Origin: Eggerthellaceae bacterium
GTDB taxonomy: Bacteria > Actinomycetota > Coriobacteriia > Coriobacteriales > Eggerthellaceae
Assembly (NCBI GenBank): GCA_900754955.1
Contig: CAAEEV010000146.1
Span: forward strand, 1-19,430
Length of the DNA: 19,430 nt
Reading direction: 5' to 3'
Of this stretch, positions 7,178-14,518 are shown one piece after another. The position numbers and the translations under genes are program-made. Positions within the stretch are counted from its first letter, which is position 1. Each line of letters opens with the position of its first letter. Under the pieces are notes generated by a model. That model worked only from the letters and a program-made list of their open reading frames with translations, was not told where the DNA came from and ran no database searches.

Positions 7178-7211
7178 GAAGACGCCGCGGACGAGGGCCC
7201 GCGGCGTCTTC
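7178..7211. repeat. 13-bp perfect hairpin in the MATE leader region
   Basis: GAAGACGCCGCGG (7178-7190) pairs perfectly with CCGCGGCGTCTTC (7199-7211) around an 8-nt loop. No U run follows on either strand. It may be a Rho-independent terminator variant, an attenuator for MATE, or a processing site. Confidence 0.55.
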
Positions 7212-7552
7212 CGATCAAGGCACGGCGCGTCAGGCCCGGTGGCTTTCGCCCCGCGCCCCGCGCCGACGACTCTTCCCTATCTCACGCCCTGCGCGCTGCC
7301 TCGTCGGCGGCCGTGCCCAGGGCTCCTCCAATGCAGAGCGGCCTCATCGCGCGCCTTCCGTCTCGGATTCGCTGTCGGCGGCAACGGTACCGCTTCGGAC
7401 ATGGCGTGTCAACGGGCTCCGTCCCGCGCGAAGCTCGCGAGGTGAGCGTTGCGCCGTCAAGCCTACGTGCGAAGATGGCATGTGCCAGGGTTCCCCTCCC
7501 GATACAGCGATGTCGTAGAAACGGGAGTGCGGGAAGGGAAGCTGGCAGACGC

Positions 7553-7595
7553 TGTTAAAATGTAACGGGCACTAGGAATTCGGATCAGATCCGAA
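7553..7595 (+). promoter_or_regulatory. Extended -10 promoter and 17-bp palindrome upstream of the AlbA_2 gene
   Basis: TGT-TAAAAT (7553-7561) fits an extended -10 element (TGn plus hexamer), which does not need a -35 box. TTCGGATCAGATCCGAA (7579-7595) is a perfect 8-bp dyad about one base, some 10 nt past the expected start site. Its place in the early leader fits a repressor roadblock. Confidence 0.5.
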
Positions 7596-7671
7596 GAACG
7601 CATCGCTCGGAGAGCTTCGGCAGCGATAGCTAAGGTGACAGCGTCTGGCAGTCGAAGGCTTGGAGGATCGT

Positions 7672-9339
7672 ATGGCAAAACTGTCATCAAACGAGAGCAA
7701 CGTTGCACTGCTTGACGCCCTCATTCAGAACTGGGAAGACGAGACCGTTGAGTTCAAAGAGGCGAGCAACGATTTCGATACGGACAGAATAGGCCGCTAC
7801 GTTTCTGCATTGAGCAACGAGGCGAACCTCTCTGATGTTCCTTCGGGATGGCTCGTATTCGGAGTTAGGAATAAGACGAGGGAGGTCGTCGGGACGAACT
7901 ATCGAACCGACCCAAAGCGCCTTGACGGCTTGAAAAGGCAAGTCAACGAAGGGGCGGATCCGAGCATGACTTTTCGAAGCATTCGGGTGGTCGACCATCC
8001 GAATGGCCGCGTCGTCATGCTGGAGATACCAGCAGCTCCGAAGGGTATGCCTATTGCGTGGAAAGGGCATTGGTATGCTCGCGCAGGCGAGAACCTCACC
8101 CATCTCTCCCTCGACAAGCTCGATGCGATCCGAGGCCAGGGGCACCTTCTGGATTGGACGGCTCAGATCGTGGAGGACGCCGACATCTCGGACCTCTCTC
8201 GAGAGGCGCTGTCGGTGGCTCGCAGAGCGTTCGTCGAGCGCAACTCTTCTCGCATATCGGCTGAGGAAATCGAGTCGTGGAGCGACGAGCAGTTCCTCAG
8301 GCACGTCGGCCTCATGACGAAAAAGGGCATTACCCGCGCGTGCGTGCTGCTCTTGGGAAGCCCAGAATCGGCCTATCTGCTCAACCCTCTCATGGCGGAG
8401 TTGACCTGGAAGCTCGTCGGACAAGAATCCGCGTACGAGCATTTCTCGATTCCCTTCATCCTCGCCACAACCCAGCTCTATTCGCGCATCCGCAACATCA
8501 AAATCCGCCTTTTGCCTCCAGACGAGCTCATCCAACGCGAAGTGGAAAAGTACGACCAGAGCAGCGTTCTCGAGGCGATACACAATTGCATCGCCCATCA
8601 GGATTATTCGAAGTACTCGAGGATCAGCGTCATCGAATACCCCGACAAGCTCGAATTCACCAGCGTCGGCTCGTTCTTCGAGGGAGACCCCGACGATTAC
8701 GCCCTTGAAGGGCATGTGCCCCGCCACTACAGAAACCCTTCCCTGGTCCATGCCATGACCCAGCTGAACATGATCGACCACCTAGGGTACGGAATCGAAC
8801 GCATGAATCGCTCGCAGGCAAGCCGCTACCTGCCCCTCCCCGATTACGATCTCAATAACCCTGGCGAAGTGAAGCTCACCATTTACGGCCGCGTTGTCGA
8901 CGAGGGATACACAAAGCTCCTCATGCAAAACAGCTCCTTGCCGTTCGAAGACGTTCTTGCGCTTGACCGAGTCCAGAAAGGCCGGCCGATTTCGGATGCG
9001 GCAATTCGCCGCTTACGCAGCAAGAAGTTGGTCGAAGGGCGGAGGCCTCATTTACGGGTGGCAGCATCCGTCGCAAAAGCGACGGGAACGCAAGCGAACT
9101 ATTTGCAGGCGCGGGGGCAATCGGACGAATATTGCCGTGCCCTCATCACTGACTATTTGAGGAGGCAGGGTCTGGCAAGCCGCCCGCAGATTGACGCCGT
9201 AGTGTTTCCCGCACTCTCCACTGAACTCACCGAGGAGCAAAAGCGGAACAAAGTGAAAAACCTTCTCGCCCAATTGAGCCGAGATCATGAAATCAAATAC
9301 GAGCCGAAGGGCGAAAACCGTGGGTGGAGCCTCGGATAG
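7672..9339 (+). CDS. AlbA_2 (Schlafen-like) protein with GHKL-type ATP-binding domain
   Basis: A 555-residue cytosolic protein. Residues ~12-150 are an AlbA_2/Schlafen DNA- or RNA-binding domain with the hallmark ETVEFKEA (27-31), SGWLVFGVRN and the HWYARAG turn. Residues ~225-400 carry the GHKL-like region usual in this family: EAIHNCIAHQDYS, a strand pair IEYPDKLEFTSVGSF, YRNPSLVHAMTQLNMIDHLG and GYGIERM. The C-terminal ~150 residues look like winged-helix segments (FEDVLALDRVQKGRPISDAA and a final RNKVKNLLAQLSRD). Family members are annotated as putative transcriptional regulators, and some act in phage defence or mobile elements. The ATG at 7672 has GGAGGA 4 nt upstream, so the TTG at 7660 is not needed. 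Codon use is less GC-rich than the metal genes downstream, consistent with transfer. It stands alone between two gene-poor stretches. Confidence 0.85.
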   Translation: MAKLSSNESNVALLDALIQNWEDETVEFKEASNDFDTDRIGRYVSALSNEANLSDVPSGWLVFGVRNKTREVVGTNYRTDPKRLDGLKRQVNEGADPSMTFRSIRVVDHPNGRVVMLEIPAAPKGMPIAWKGHWYARAGENLTHLSLDKLDAIRGQGHLLDWTAQIVEDADISDLSREALSVARRAFVERNSSRISAEEIESWSDEQFLRHVGLMTKKGITRACVLLLGSPESAYLLNPLMAELTWKLVGQESAYEHFSIPFILATTQLYSRIRNIKIRLLPPDELIQREVEKYDQSSVLEAIHNCIAHQDYSKYSRISVIEYPDKLEFTSVGSFFEGDPDDYALEGHVPRHYRNPSLVHAMTQLNMIDHLGYGIERMNRSQASRYLPLPDYDLNNPGEVKLTIYGRVVDEGYTKLLMQNSSLPFEDVLALDRVQKGRPISDAAIRRLRSKKLVEGRRPHLRVAASVAKATGTQANYLQARGQSDEYCRALITDYLRRQGLASRPQIDAVVFPALSTELTEEQKRNKVKNLLAQLSRDHEIKYEPKGENRGWSLG

Positions 9340-9348
9340 CGGATGTCA

Positions 9349-9376
9349 GATTTATCCGAGCTTATCCGGATAAATC
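9349..9376 (+). terminator. Putative terminator after the AlbA_2 gene
   Basis: GATTTATCCG (9349-9358) and CGGATAAATC (9367-9376) form a perfect 10-bp stem starting 10 nt past the stop. CAAGGTTTTATC follows, and a T6 run lies 19 nt further on (9395-9400). The AT-rich stem and poor tail make it moderate in strength. Confidence 0.55.
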
Positions 9377-9937
9377 CAAGGTTTTATCTCTCTGTTTTTT
9401 AATAAGAGCAGGTAGAACGGCAATAACTGGTAGTGCAATTATCCCAGTTAATCCGGGAACGCCGCCAAAGATGCTATACAGAACCAGATGACACTTACCG
9501 ACAGAGAACGTTGGCAACAGGGAAGGAGCAGGAGCAACCCACCTCGGTGCTGCTTGGCAGGCGAGAGCGCGGTTTGACCGTGCGGCGTTAATTCCCAGCA
9601 GGATGTCAGCAGGACAGGCCCATGCCTCCTCCCAGGCGTCGGCGAAGCCAAACGTGCAGCTTTCCATCGCGCATCTCACGGCGACTATTTCCGACGCAGC
9701 CGCCTTTTCCCAGTGTGCGATATCTCATGGCTGCGTCCTCCCCCTTCGAGCCGCCGCTGATTGCGATATCCCTAACGATACCGTGCGAACGCCGCCTGCG
9801 GAATCTCCAACTGGTTCGCAGGATCCAACCGCTCGGCTATGGCGGAATGCGACGAACGGCTGGCATTCGAAAAACAACCGATGGTGATGAGCGAACAGGC
9901 CATTCGCCACCAGCAGCGGCAACGAAAGCAAGCAAAT

Positions 9938-9962
9938 GACGCAAACGACCTGTCCACTTGTC
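9938..9962 (-). repeat. GACAAGTGG hairpin repeat, copy 1
   Basis: On the minus strand it reads GACAAGTGGACAGGTC followed by GTTTGCGTC, i.e. the shared unit with a 2-nt insertion near the end. The ends can pair (GAC...GTC), but this copy forms the weakest hairpin of the four. Confidence 0.7.
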
Positions 9963-10138
9963 ATGGGGGGTACGGCGATCGCGTTCCGGATGACGCTAGG
10001 AAAGCGTCGTCGGCGCGTCTCGCGGTGATGGGGGTGTACGCTATCGTGCTGATGGTTGCCGCATGGGCGATCTATCGGAAGCGGCTGGGCGGCGGCGGAC
10101 GGTAGGTCGATGCGCGGTGCGATCGTCAAGTTCGCGAT

Positions 10139-10161
10139 GACAAATGACCTGTCCACTTGTC
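10139..10161 (-). repeat. GACAAGTGG hairpin repeat, copy 2
   Basis: On the minus strand it reads GACAAGTGGACAGGTC then ATTTGTC. It lies about 100 bp upstream of the radical SAM gene. The ends GACAAG/TTTGTC pair with one G-T. Confidence 0.75.
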
Positions 10162-10259
10162 ACCGAAGAGCAGGTGAAAGGGTGCGTATCTTCCTCAGAG
10201 GCTTCCTGCTTCCCACTGTACAATAACGACGAAAGGCAGACGCGCGGGAAGGGGCGCAT

Positions 10260-11699
10260 ATGCAGGTGCGCAAGGTTCGTTTTCTGGAGCCCGGTGCTCC
10301 GCCGTACCGCCGCACCCCGATCAACCTTTTCGTGTACGATCGCTACATCCGAACGCCTTCCGTCGGCCTACTCACGCTGGCAACGATCGTACATGAGCGC
10401 ATCCCCGACACGTTCATGTACAGCGAATCCATCTCACACATTATCTGGGACGACGTGCTCGATGCAGATGTCGTCTTCCTCGGCGCGTTCACGTTTGCGG
10501 CTCCCCGATGTTACGCACTCGCCGACAGGGTAAGGCGGGAATCGGACGCGGTCGTCGTCATCGGAGGACTCCACGCGAGCATGTGCCCCGAAGAGGCGGC
10601 GCTGCATGCCGATTACGTTTTGCTGGGAGAAGGCGACGAAACGATTCTGGAGCTCATCGACGCACTTGAGAGGGGCGGAAAGCCGGAATTCGAGGGCATC
10701 GCGTGGGTTGAAGATGGCAAGCTGCATTCGCCGGGATTCGCCCCCGTTCCGCACGACATCGACACGATTCCCGACTGCAATCTGCTCTACAACTACCGGA
10801 AGATGGCGGGCCACAACACCATCTGGGGGCAGGTGCATGCCTCGCGCGGGTGCCCGCACAATTGCGACTACTGTGCGCTCGTCGGGCTCTACGGACACAA
10901 GGTGCACGCGTCCGCCCGAAAGCGTCGTGGAGGACATTCGCCGCACCATCGCCTTCCATGACGAGGGACACCACCGTATCGCTAAGATGCTGTGGATCAC
11001 CGATGACAACTTCTTCGCCGATCGCGCCTGGGCGCTGCGCGTACTCCAGGCGATCATCGATTCGGATATCGACTACCGCTTCACCGTGCAAGCACGTTAC
11101 GAGGTCGGCTTCGACAACGAGATGCTCGACATGCTGGTGCGCGCGGGGTTCGCCGAGCTGTCGATGGGTATCGAGTTCATTGACGATGAGGCGTTCGAGG
11201 AGTTCCACAAGAAGAGCACGCGCAACGACATCATCGCCTCAATCCGCAACATCCAGGCGCACGGCATGCGCGTACGCGGGCTGTTTATTTTCGGTGCCGA
11301 GAGCAATCAGCTCGGTATCGGCAGGCGCGTGGCGGATTTCGTCATCGACAACGACATCCGCGGCATTCTGCTGCAGTCCATGTACTTTGTCCCCGGAACG
11401 CCGGCATATCGCGAATATGAAGACGCCCTGCTTCATAAGGACTGGAACCTATACAACGACTGCGTTGTCCATCGCCCTCGCAATCTGTCGCCCGCGCAGC
11501 TGCAGGAGGAAATGATCACCTGCAGCAAGCGCGTGTACTCGCTCAAGCGCTTGGAGCACGCGCTTGCTCGGTATCGCGGCTTGACCTGGTGCTGTTTTTG
11601 GGCGAGTTCTTCTGGCAGATGAGCGAGAGGGCAAATTGGAGAAAGAACCTCAAACGCCTCAAGAGACTCGACGATGATGGGAAAGAAAGCAGTGCATGA
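10260..11699 (+). pseudogene. B12-binding-domain radical SAM protein, two compensating frameshifts
   Basis: The intact product would be about 479 residues. The first ~150 residues are a cobalamin-binding-like domain (DADVVFLGAFTFAAPRCYAL, VVVIGGLHASMCPEEA, DYVLLGEGDETI) without the DxHxxG ligand motif. The radical SAM core has CxxxCxxC at Cys198, Cys202 and Cys205 (RGCPHNCDYCA). The frame that opens at 10260 (RBS GAAGGGG) is lost near 10911: PPESVVEDIRRTIAFHDEG continues one base later, as if one extra base were present. That second frame runs to ~11582 (LWITDDNFFADR, ELSMGIEFIDDEAF), then the original frame resumes at 11583 with DLVLFLGEFFWQMSERANWR to a TGA at 11697-11699, as if one base were missing after GGCTT. 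The indels cancel but leave ~670 nt out of frame, so it is either a pseudogene or two assembly errors. The substrate is unknown. Confidence 0.85.
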
Positions 11700-11725
11700 T
11701 TCGACCGCCCTTCTGATCTGTGATA

Positions 11726-11742
11726 ACATACCGTTGGTATGT
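11726..11742. promoter_or_regulatory. TetR operator upstream of the tetR-type gene
   Basis: ACATACCGTTGGTATGT is a perfect 7-bp dyad with a 3-bp centre, 18 nt before the regulator's start codon. Almost identical half-sites precede the MFS gene. CATACC...GGTATG is a well-known operator style for TetR-type multidrug regulators. Confidence 0.75.
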
Positions 11743-11760
11743 AAGAAAGGAAGGGAAGGC

Positions 11761-12510
11761 ATGTCGCGGAACAAGTACCCCGAGGAGACCGTCGCGCGCA
11801 TACTCGACGCGGCGATGCGGCTGTTCCTCGAGAAGGGCTACGAGAAGACGACCATCCAGGACATTGTGGGCGAGCTCGACGGCCTCACGAAGGGCGCGAT
11901 CTACCACCACTTCAAGTCGAAGGAGGAGATCCTCGACGCCGCCCTCGATCGAGCCGACGCTGCGGCGTTCCGCCGCTACGACGAGATCGTCGCCGACCCG
12001 TCGATGACCGGCGTCGAGAAGCTACAGGCCATGTTCGACGCTTCGGCGGCGAGCTCGCAGATGGACCTCGCGCCGCGGATGGCCATCGACGCCGATCCGG
12101 TGCGCAATTCGAGGCTTCTCGGCGTGATGTACCGCTCTGTCTTCGAGGACGTGGTGCCGCGCTACATCGAGCCGATCGTGCGGCAGGGGATGGCCGACGG
12201 CACCATCGCCACCGACCAGCCGCGGGAGATGGCGCAGGTGGTCGTCCTGCTCGCGAACCTGTGGGTCGCCCCGATGTTCCAGCCCCTCACGGCGGACGAG
12301 CTTGAGGCGCGCATGCGCTTCTACCTGGGGCTGCTCAAGGCCATGGGCGTCGATCTGTCGGCCGAGAACGTGGCGGGCAGGGTCGAGGGCTTCCGTCGGG
12401 CGCGGGAGGAGGCTGCTGGGTCGGGCGATGGGACGGCCGATACCTCGGAAGGAGAATCGGCGGCGGAACCGCCCTCTGGGGCGGATCGGCGAAGCGGCGC
12501 GTCCGCTTAG
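11761..12510 (+). CDS. TetR/AcrR-family transcriptional regulator
   Basis: A 249-residue repressor. Residues ~8-55 are the TetR N-terminal HTH (ARILDAAMRLFLEKGYEKTT, IQDIVGELDGLTKGAIYHHF, KSKEEIL). The rest is the helical ligand-binding and dimer domain, ending at about residue 210 (FYLGLLKAMGVDLS); the last ~40 residues are a low-complexity polar tail (GSGDGTADTSEGESAAEPPS) not usual for the family. I chose ATG 11761, with AAGGAAGGGAAGG upstream and the HTH directly after it; the ATG at 11674 lies inside the preceding radical SAM frame and its extra residues would cover the operator. It probably represses itself and the MFS gene via the matched dyads. Confidence 0.9.
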   Translation: MSRNKYPEETVARILDAAMRLFLEKGYEKTTIQDIVGELDGLTKGAIYHHFKSKEEILDAALDRADAAAFRRYDEIVADPSMTGVEKLQAMFDASAASSQMDLAPRMAIDADPVRNSRLLGVMYRSVFEDVVPRYIEPIVRQGMADGTIATDQPREMAQVVVLLANLWVAPMFQPLTADELEARMRFYLGLLKAMGVDLSAENVAGRVEGFRRAREEAAGSGDGTADTSEGESAAEPPSGADRRSGASA

Positions 12511-12543
12511 CTCGCCGGCGTCCGAAAAGGACTCGTTGCGGCT

Positions 12544-12577
12544 TAAAAGGGAAAGGGCCTCGCGCCCTTCTCTTTTT
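12544..12577 (+). terminator. Intrinsic terminator after the TetR gene
   Basis: AAGGGC (within 12551-12558) pairs with GCCCTT (12564-12569) around a short loop, with further imperfect pairing outwards (AAAAGGGA with TCTCTTTT). TCTTTTT follows. It separates the regulator from the MFS promoter. Confidence 0.65.
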
Positions 12578-12587
12578 ACCTTTTATA

Positions 12588-12606
12588 CATACCAACCGTA
12601 GGTATG
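12588..12606. promoter_or_regulatory. Second TetR-type operator, upstream of the MFS gene
   Basis: CATACC (12588-12593) and GGTATG (12601-12606) are the same half-sites as in the operator at 11726, but 7 bp apart instead of 3: on the minus strand it is the first site with TACG inserted. TATACA at 12584-12589 could be a -10 box overlapping it. Confidence 0.65.
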
Positions 12607-12629
12607 ATAACTCGAGAGGAAGGAAGGAA

Positions 12630-13946
12630 ATGAACAAACGCGAAGAATCAGTGCAAGCGGCCGAAGAAGCCATCGCCGCCGAAGATCGAAGCGCGAGGGC
12701 GGGGAAAGGCGGCTTGACGGGCGCGTTCTGGGCGCTCGCGGCGGCGCAGGTGGTGTCGCTGTTCGGCAATGCGGTGCTCCGGTTCGCGCTGCCGCTGCAC
12801 GTGCTGGGCGTCACGGGATCGTCTGCGGTGATGGGTGTCGTGACGGCATGCGCCTGGGTGCCCTACATCGTGCTCGCCCCCATCGGCGGCGTGGCGGCGG
12901 ATCGCATCCGCAAACGCCTCATCATGGCGGCGCTTGATGCCGTTATGGCGTTCGTGTGCGCAGCGTACCTGCTCCTGAACGGGACGGCGGATGTCGTCGG
13001 CCTCGCGGTGGCCGCCCTCGTCGCGCTTTACGCCGTGCAAAGCATCTACCAGCCGACGGTCCAGGCGAGCGTGCCAGCCCTCGTTGAGCGGGCGGCGATT
13101 CAGCAGGGCACGGCGGTCGTCAGCCAAGTGAGCATGCTTTCGAGCCTGGTGGGGCCGGTACTCGGCGGGCTTCTGTTCGGCGTGTTCGGCATCGGACCCG
13201 TTGTCGCGGTGTCGGGCGCCCTCTTCGCAGCGTCGGCCGTTCTGGTGACGATTGCGGTGCGCGTGCCTTTCGCGCCCCTGCCGCGCGATGCGGGAATCCT
13301 GCGCACGGTGACGGAAGATCTCGCCGCCGCCCTGCGTTTCCTGCGCGAGGGGCGTCCCGTCATCTTCCGCATGATTCTGCTCGCAACAGCCTTCAACCTC
13401 GTGCTGAGCTCGTTCGTCGTCATTGGCGCACCGGTCGTCGTCACACAGGTGCTGGGGCTTTCCGCCCAGCTCATGGGGCTTGCCGAGGGGGCGCTCGCGC
13501 TCGGCGGGCTCGCAGGTGGAATCGTCGCGGGAGTGCTCGCGGGCAGGCTCGGGCTCTCGTCGTCGCCTGCTGTGCTCGCGGCGGGGTCGCTCGCCTTGCT
13601 TCTCGTCGCCGCAGCGTGCGCCGCTCCCCTGCCGCCCCTTGCGTCGTACGCGCTCGTCGTTGCGAGTCTCTTCCTCACCATGGCGTGTTGCACGCTCTTC
13701 TCCGTGCAGGCGGTCGCCTTCGTGCAGGGGGAAACGCCCAAAGGTCTCATCGGAAAGGTGATGGCACTCGTCATGGCGCTCGCAAACTGCGCGACGCCCG
13801 TCGGCGCGCTCGCCTACGGTTGGCTTCTCGACGCGTTCCGAGGCGATATTCCGATCGTCGTTGCGGGCGTGGTTGCCGTATCCCTCATCCTGTCGCTCGC
13901 CGTGCGCAGCGTCATTCGGAAGGGACTTGCGAACGATGAAGAGTGA
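12630..13946 (+). CDS. MFS transporter, drug-efflux type
   Basis: A 438-residue major facilitator superfamily protein with about 12 membrane helices. The cytosolic N-terminal ~30 residues are acidic and basic. Helix 1 (FWALAAAQVVSLFGNAVLRF), the loop 2-3 motif APIGGVAADRIRKRLIM (motif A-like) and the QSIYQPTVQASVPALVER segment match the MFS_3 / macrolide-efflux-like group. The ATG at 12630 has the strong ribosome-binding site AGGAAGGAA. It lies downstream of a TetR regulator and shares its operator half-sites, so it is probably induced by the compound it exports. The two genes are in line but separated by a terminator. Confidence 0.92.
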   Translation: MNKREESVQAAEEAIAAEDRSARAGKGGLTGAFWALAAAQVVSLFGNAVLRFALPLHVLGVTGSSAVMGVVTACAWVPYIVLAPIGGVAADRIRKRLIMAALDAVMAFVCAAYLLLNGTADVVGLAVAALVALYAVQSIYQPTVQASVPALVERAAIQQGTAVVSQVSMLSSLVGPVLGGLLFGVFGIGPVVAVSGALFAASAVLVTIAVRVPFAPLPRDAGILRTVTEDLAAALRFLREGRPVIFRMILLATAFNLVLSSFVVIGAPVVVTQVLGLSAQLMGLAEGALALGGLAGGIVAGVLAGRLGLSSSPAVLAAGSLALLLVAAACAAPLPPLASYALVVASLFLTMACCTLFSVQAVAFVQGETPKGLIGKVMALVMALANCATPVGALAYGWLLDAFRGDIPIVVAGVVAVSLILSLAVRSVIRKGLANDEE

Positions 13947-13955
13947 GGGAACGAC

Positions 13956-13978
13956 GACAAGTGGACTGGTCGTTTGTC
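13956..13978 (+). repeat. GACAAGTGG hairpin repeat, copy 3
   Basis: Reads GACAAGTGGACTGGTC then GTTTGTC, starting 9 nt after the MFS stop. It can fold as a stem of up to 9 bp with G-T pairs and a 5-nt loop. Its place suggests a transcript end or 3' stabiliser, but there is no U tail. Confidence 0.75.
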
Positions 13979-14000
13979 ACCATTCGCTCTTGCGACGGGC

Positions 14001-14023
14001 GACAAGTGGACTGGTCGCTTGTC
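14001..14023 (+). repeat. GACAAGTGG hairpin repeat, copy 4
   Basis: Reads GACAAGTGGACTGGTC then GCTTGTC, in direct orientation 45 bp after copy 3. GACAAG/CTTGTC pair perfectly. Confidence 0.75.
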
Positions 14024-14116
14024 GCCATCGTTGTCATTGCCGCTTGACGCCATGCATCCTCAGGCGCCTGGAGCTACGTTTTGAGAAGCAAAAATTAACC
14101 ATATCTAACAATATGC

Positions 14117-14122
14117 TACAAT
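14117..14122 (+). promoter_or_regulatory. -10 element of the small-gene pair
   Basis: TACAAT in a short AT-rich stretch (14088-14123), with TTAACC 16 bp upstream as a weak -35. It precedes the ATG at 14180 by 57 nt. Confidence 0.45.
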
Positions 14123-14179
14123 AGGCACGTACCACGGAGTGCGTCATAAGTTTGACTGCGGAAAACCAGGGAGGTTCGC

Positions 14180-14407
14180 ATGGTTGCCGGAATCCATCGG
14201 CTGCTCAACGAGGGCAGGGTGTACACGTATCGCGAGCTTGTAAGCCTGATCGGCTTGGAGGAGAAGGCGTTTCCTCGCGTGTTTGACGCGCTTGTATCCG
14301 AGGGGCACCTGCGCGCTGTGCTCGCGAGCGAATCGGGCGGCGCTTTGAGGCCGGCGCTCGCAACGTCCGAACACGACATGCTTTGGAGGGCTGCTCGCGT
14401 GGCGTAA
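14180..14407 (+). CDS. Small winged-helix-like protein, possibly FeoC-like
   Basis: A 75-residue protein. The pattern IHRLLNEGRVYTYRELVSLI, LEEKAFPRVFDALVSEGHLR resembles a compact winged helix as in FeoC-like regulators: helix, turn, recognition helix, then a short wing ending near residue 50. No Cys is present, so the Fe-S cluster of some FeoC proteins is absent. The ATG at 14180 has GGGAGG about 6 nt upstream. It is followed 110 nt later by a small membrane protein of FeoB-associated type, which is why I lean to FeoC-like. No feoA or feoB is in the window. It could equally be an unrelated small HTH protein. Confidence 0.6.
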   Translation: MVAGIHRLLNEGRVYTYRELVSLIGLEEKAFPRVFDALVSEGHLRAVLASESGGALRPALATSEHDMLWRAARVA

Positions 14408-14454
14408 AGCCGTTTGGACGGCGAAAGGCAACATCGCAGCAGCAAGTACGACAA

Positions 14455-14485
14455 GCGGCAAGCGAACGACTCGTTCGCTTGCCGC
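14455..14485. repeat. 31-nt perfect palindrome (15-bp arms)
   Basis: GCGGCAAGCGAACGA (14455-14469) and its exact reverse complement (14471-14485) flank one C. As RNA it would form a long hairpin between the two small genes, perhaps a terminator without a U tail or a processing site. It sits about 15 nt before the next gene's ribosome-binding site. Confidence 0.65.
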
Positions 14486-14518
14486 CGCGTTAGGCGGGAA
14501 AGGAGATCGAAGATCAAC

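Larger units (their letters stand above)
7097..7671. other. 575-bp non-coding interval between divergent genes
   Basis: No reading frame here shows domain content, a ribosome-binding site and sensible composition together. It holds a long hairpin near the MATE start (7178-7211) and the promoter and palindrome of the AlbA_2 gene (7553-7595). The stretch 7212-7550 shows no motif I recognise. It could be a decayed gene. Confidence 0.5.
9377..10259. other. About 880 bp without a convincing gene
   Basis: Reading frames exist on both strands but lack ribosome-binding sites and family likeness. Two hydrophobic fragments stand out. One on the plus strand ends at 10105 with a single membrane helix and a basic tail (MGVYAIVLMVAAWAIYRKRL). 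One on the minus strand near 9365-9475 contains PGLTGIIALPVIAVLPALIK. They may be remnants of small membrane proteins. The interval also holds two copies of the GACAAGTGG repeat (9938-9962, 10139-10161) and a TACAAT -10-like box at 10219-10224 for the radical SAM gene. The first ~100 bp are visibly more AT-rich than the surroundings. Confidence 0.5.

Noticed and set aside
9362..9679. 105-codon minus-strand frame with a hydrophobic C-terminus
   Set aside because: GTG start without a ribosome-binding site, no family likeness, and the end runs into the terminator-like hairpin; kept only as a possible remnant.
9839..10105. 88-codon plus-strand frame ending in a membrane helix
   Set aside because: The N-terminal part is Gln/Arg-rich and runs through a repeat copy; no ribosome-binding site at any start, so not called as a gene.
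13956..14023. CRISPR-like pair of direct repeats
   Set aside because: Only two copies 45 bp apart here, no further units, no cas genes, and other copies lie 4 kb away in the opposite orientation.
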